Notes under the pieces: generated by a model | Database searches by the model: none | What the model saw: the letters and a program-made list of their open reading frames with translations, nothing else | Told to the model about the DNA's origin: nothing | Translations under genes and position numbers: made by a program | DNA from: Blastococcus sp. TBT05-19 | GTDB taxonomy: Bacteria; Actinomycetota; Actinomycetes; Mycobacteriales; Geodermatophilaceae | DNA length: 64,000 bases | Reading direction: 5' to 3' | Assembly (NCBI RefSeq): GCF_003319095.1 | Contig: NZ_QOHI01000005.1 | Coordinates: forward strand, 124,001 to 188,000 | Shown here: positions 63,671-64,000 of the stretch, piece by piece | Numbering within the stretch: the stretch's first letter is position 1 | Layout: the number at the start of each line of letters is the position of its first letter

Positions 63671-64000
63671 TCAGGGTCGGGGGATCGGGAGCTCCCGCAG
63701 CGGCGTGCCGCCGTCCACGAACAACCGGGCAGCGGGCGTCGTGGCGGCGCCGAGGCGTCGGAGCACCCGTGCCCCCGCCTCGGGGTGGCGTCCGTCCAGG
63801 GCGCCCACGCGGACGGCGAGGACGACGTCGAAGGCCTGGTCCCCGTCCTCGAGGACGAAGTCCTCCGCCGCGATCCGGCGGAACCGCAACCGCCCCGCGG
63901 CGAGCAGGTCGGCAGCGGCGGCGCGGGCCTGGTCGATGGCCGCGGCCGACCGGTCGATGCCCAGGACGTGGCCGGTACGCAGCCGCCGGGCGATCGCGCG
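63671..64000 (-). CDS. SAM-dependent methyltransferase, 5' end outside window
   Basis: The minus-strand frame is open from base 64000 to a TGA at 63671-63673, giving the last 109 residues. HVLGIDRSAAAIDQAR resembles the motif I/II region of a class I methyltransferase, and AFDVVLAVRVGALDG the motif IV region. The start of the gene, and so the SAM-binding glycine loop, lies beyond the window. The TTG at 63889 is only an internal codon. Substrate unknown. Confidence 0.75.
   Translation of the reverse strand, partial: RAIARRLRTGHVLGIDRSAAAIDQARAAAADLLAAGRLRFRRIAAEDFVLEDGDQAFDVVLAVRVGALDGRHPEAGARVLRRLGAATTPAARLFVDGGTPLRELPIPRP

Overview
The window is about 74% GC, uses GTG starts heavily and packs genes with 4-bp ATGA/GTGA overlaps. 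It carries PriA (the dual HisA/TrpF enzyme), the Trp-region membrane protein (TIGR02234 type), DUF4032, two mycothiol-isomerase-like proteins (TIGR03085/TIGR03086) and a LAxTG sortase signal. All of this points to a high-GC actinobacterium. The gene order and repertoire suggest a Geodermatophilaceae-like lineage (Blastococcus, Geodermatophilus, Modestobacter), but that is inference without a database search. No rRNA, tRNA, CRISPR array, insertion sequence or prophage was seen.

Layout. 1-3039: end of a cation/proton antiporter, a PH-like membrane protein and a DUF4032 kinase-like protein. 3178-7701: an LpqY-SugABC-type trehalose importer. 7806-14992: lspA, a RluD-type pseudouridine synthase, a CPBP protease, a GNAT enzyme, dnaE and a membrane protein. 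14989-16689: two leftward genes. 16818-22184: hisD-hisC-hisB, a 58-aa membrane protein, a frameshifted leftward HNH (13E12-type) gene, and hisH. 22275-32941: accessory block 1 (M28 peptidase, acidic secreted protein plus two-component system, acidic repeat protein, phosphotransferase, nitroreductase, DinB-like protein, AraC regulator, lipase, hydrolase). 32972-34883: priA-ridA-hisF. 34876-46427: accessory block 2 (DinB-like protein, sortase-anchored esterase, heterodimeric ABC exporter, small membrane proteins, flavoprotein). 46454-53103: hisI-trpE-membrane protein, then trpC-trpB-trpA-lgt. 53461-62008: gltB-gltD, pyk, tesB. 62025-64000: a PLP decarboxylase and the end of a methyltransferase, both leftward.

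How the parts fit. The backbone is the actinobacterial histidine-tryptophan supercluster followed by lgt, gltBD, pyk and tesB, in the same relative order I recall from Mycobacterium and Streptomyces. Here it is split by two blocks of about 11 kb and by one broken HNH gene. trpF is absent and is covered by PriA; hisG, hisE and trpD must lie elsewhere.

The most interesting signal is around the two-component system at 24962-27201. Three promoters, each ahead of a different gene (an acidic secreted protein leading the kinase/regulator operon, an Asp-rich repeat secreted protein, and a phosphotransferase), share one layout: GATGAG-N6-CTCATC-N5-CTC-type box, then 20 bp, then a -10 hexamer. This predicts a small autoregulated local regulon. 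A second global signal is that about twenty genes have a TANNNT-like hexamer ending 6-7 nt before the start codon, the signature of leaderless mRNAs.
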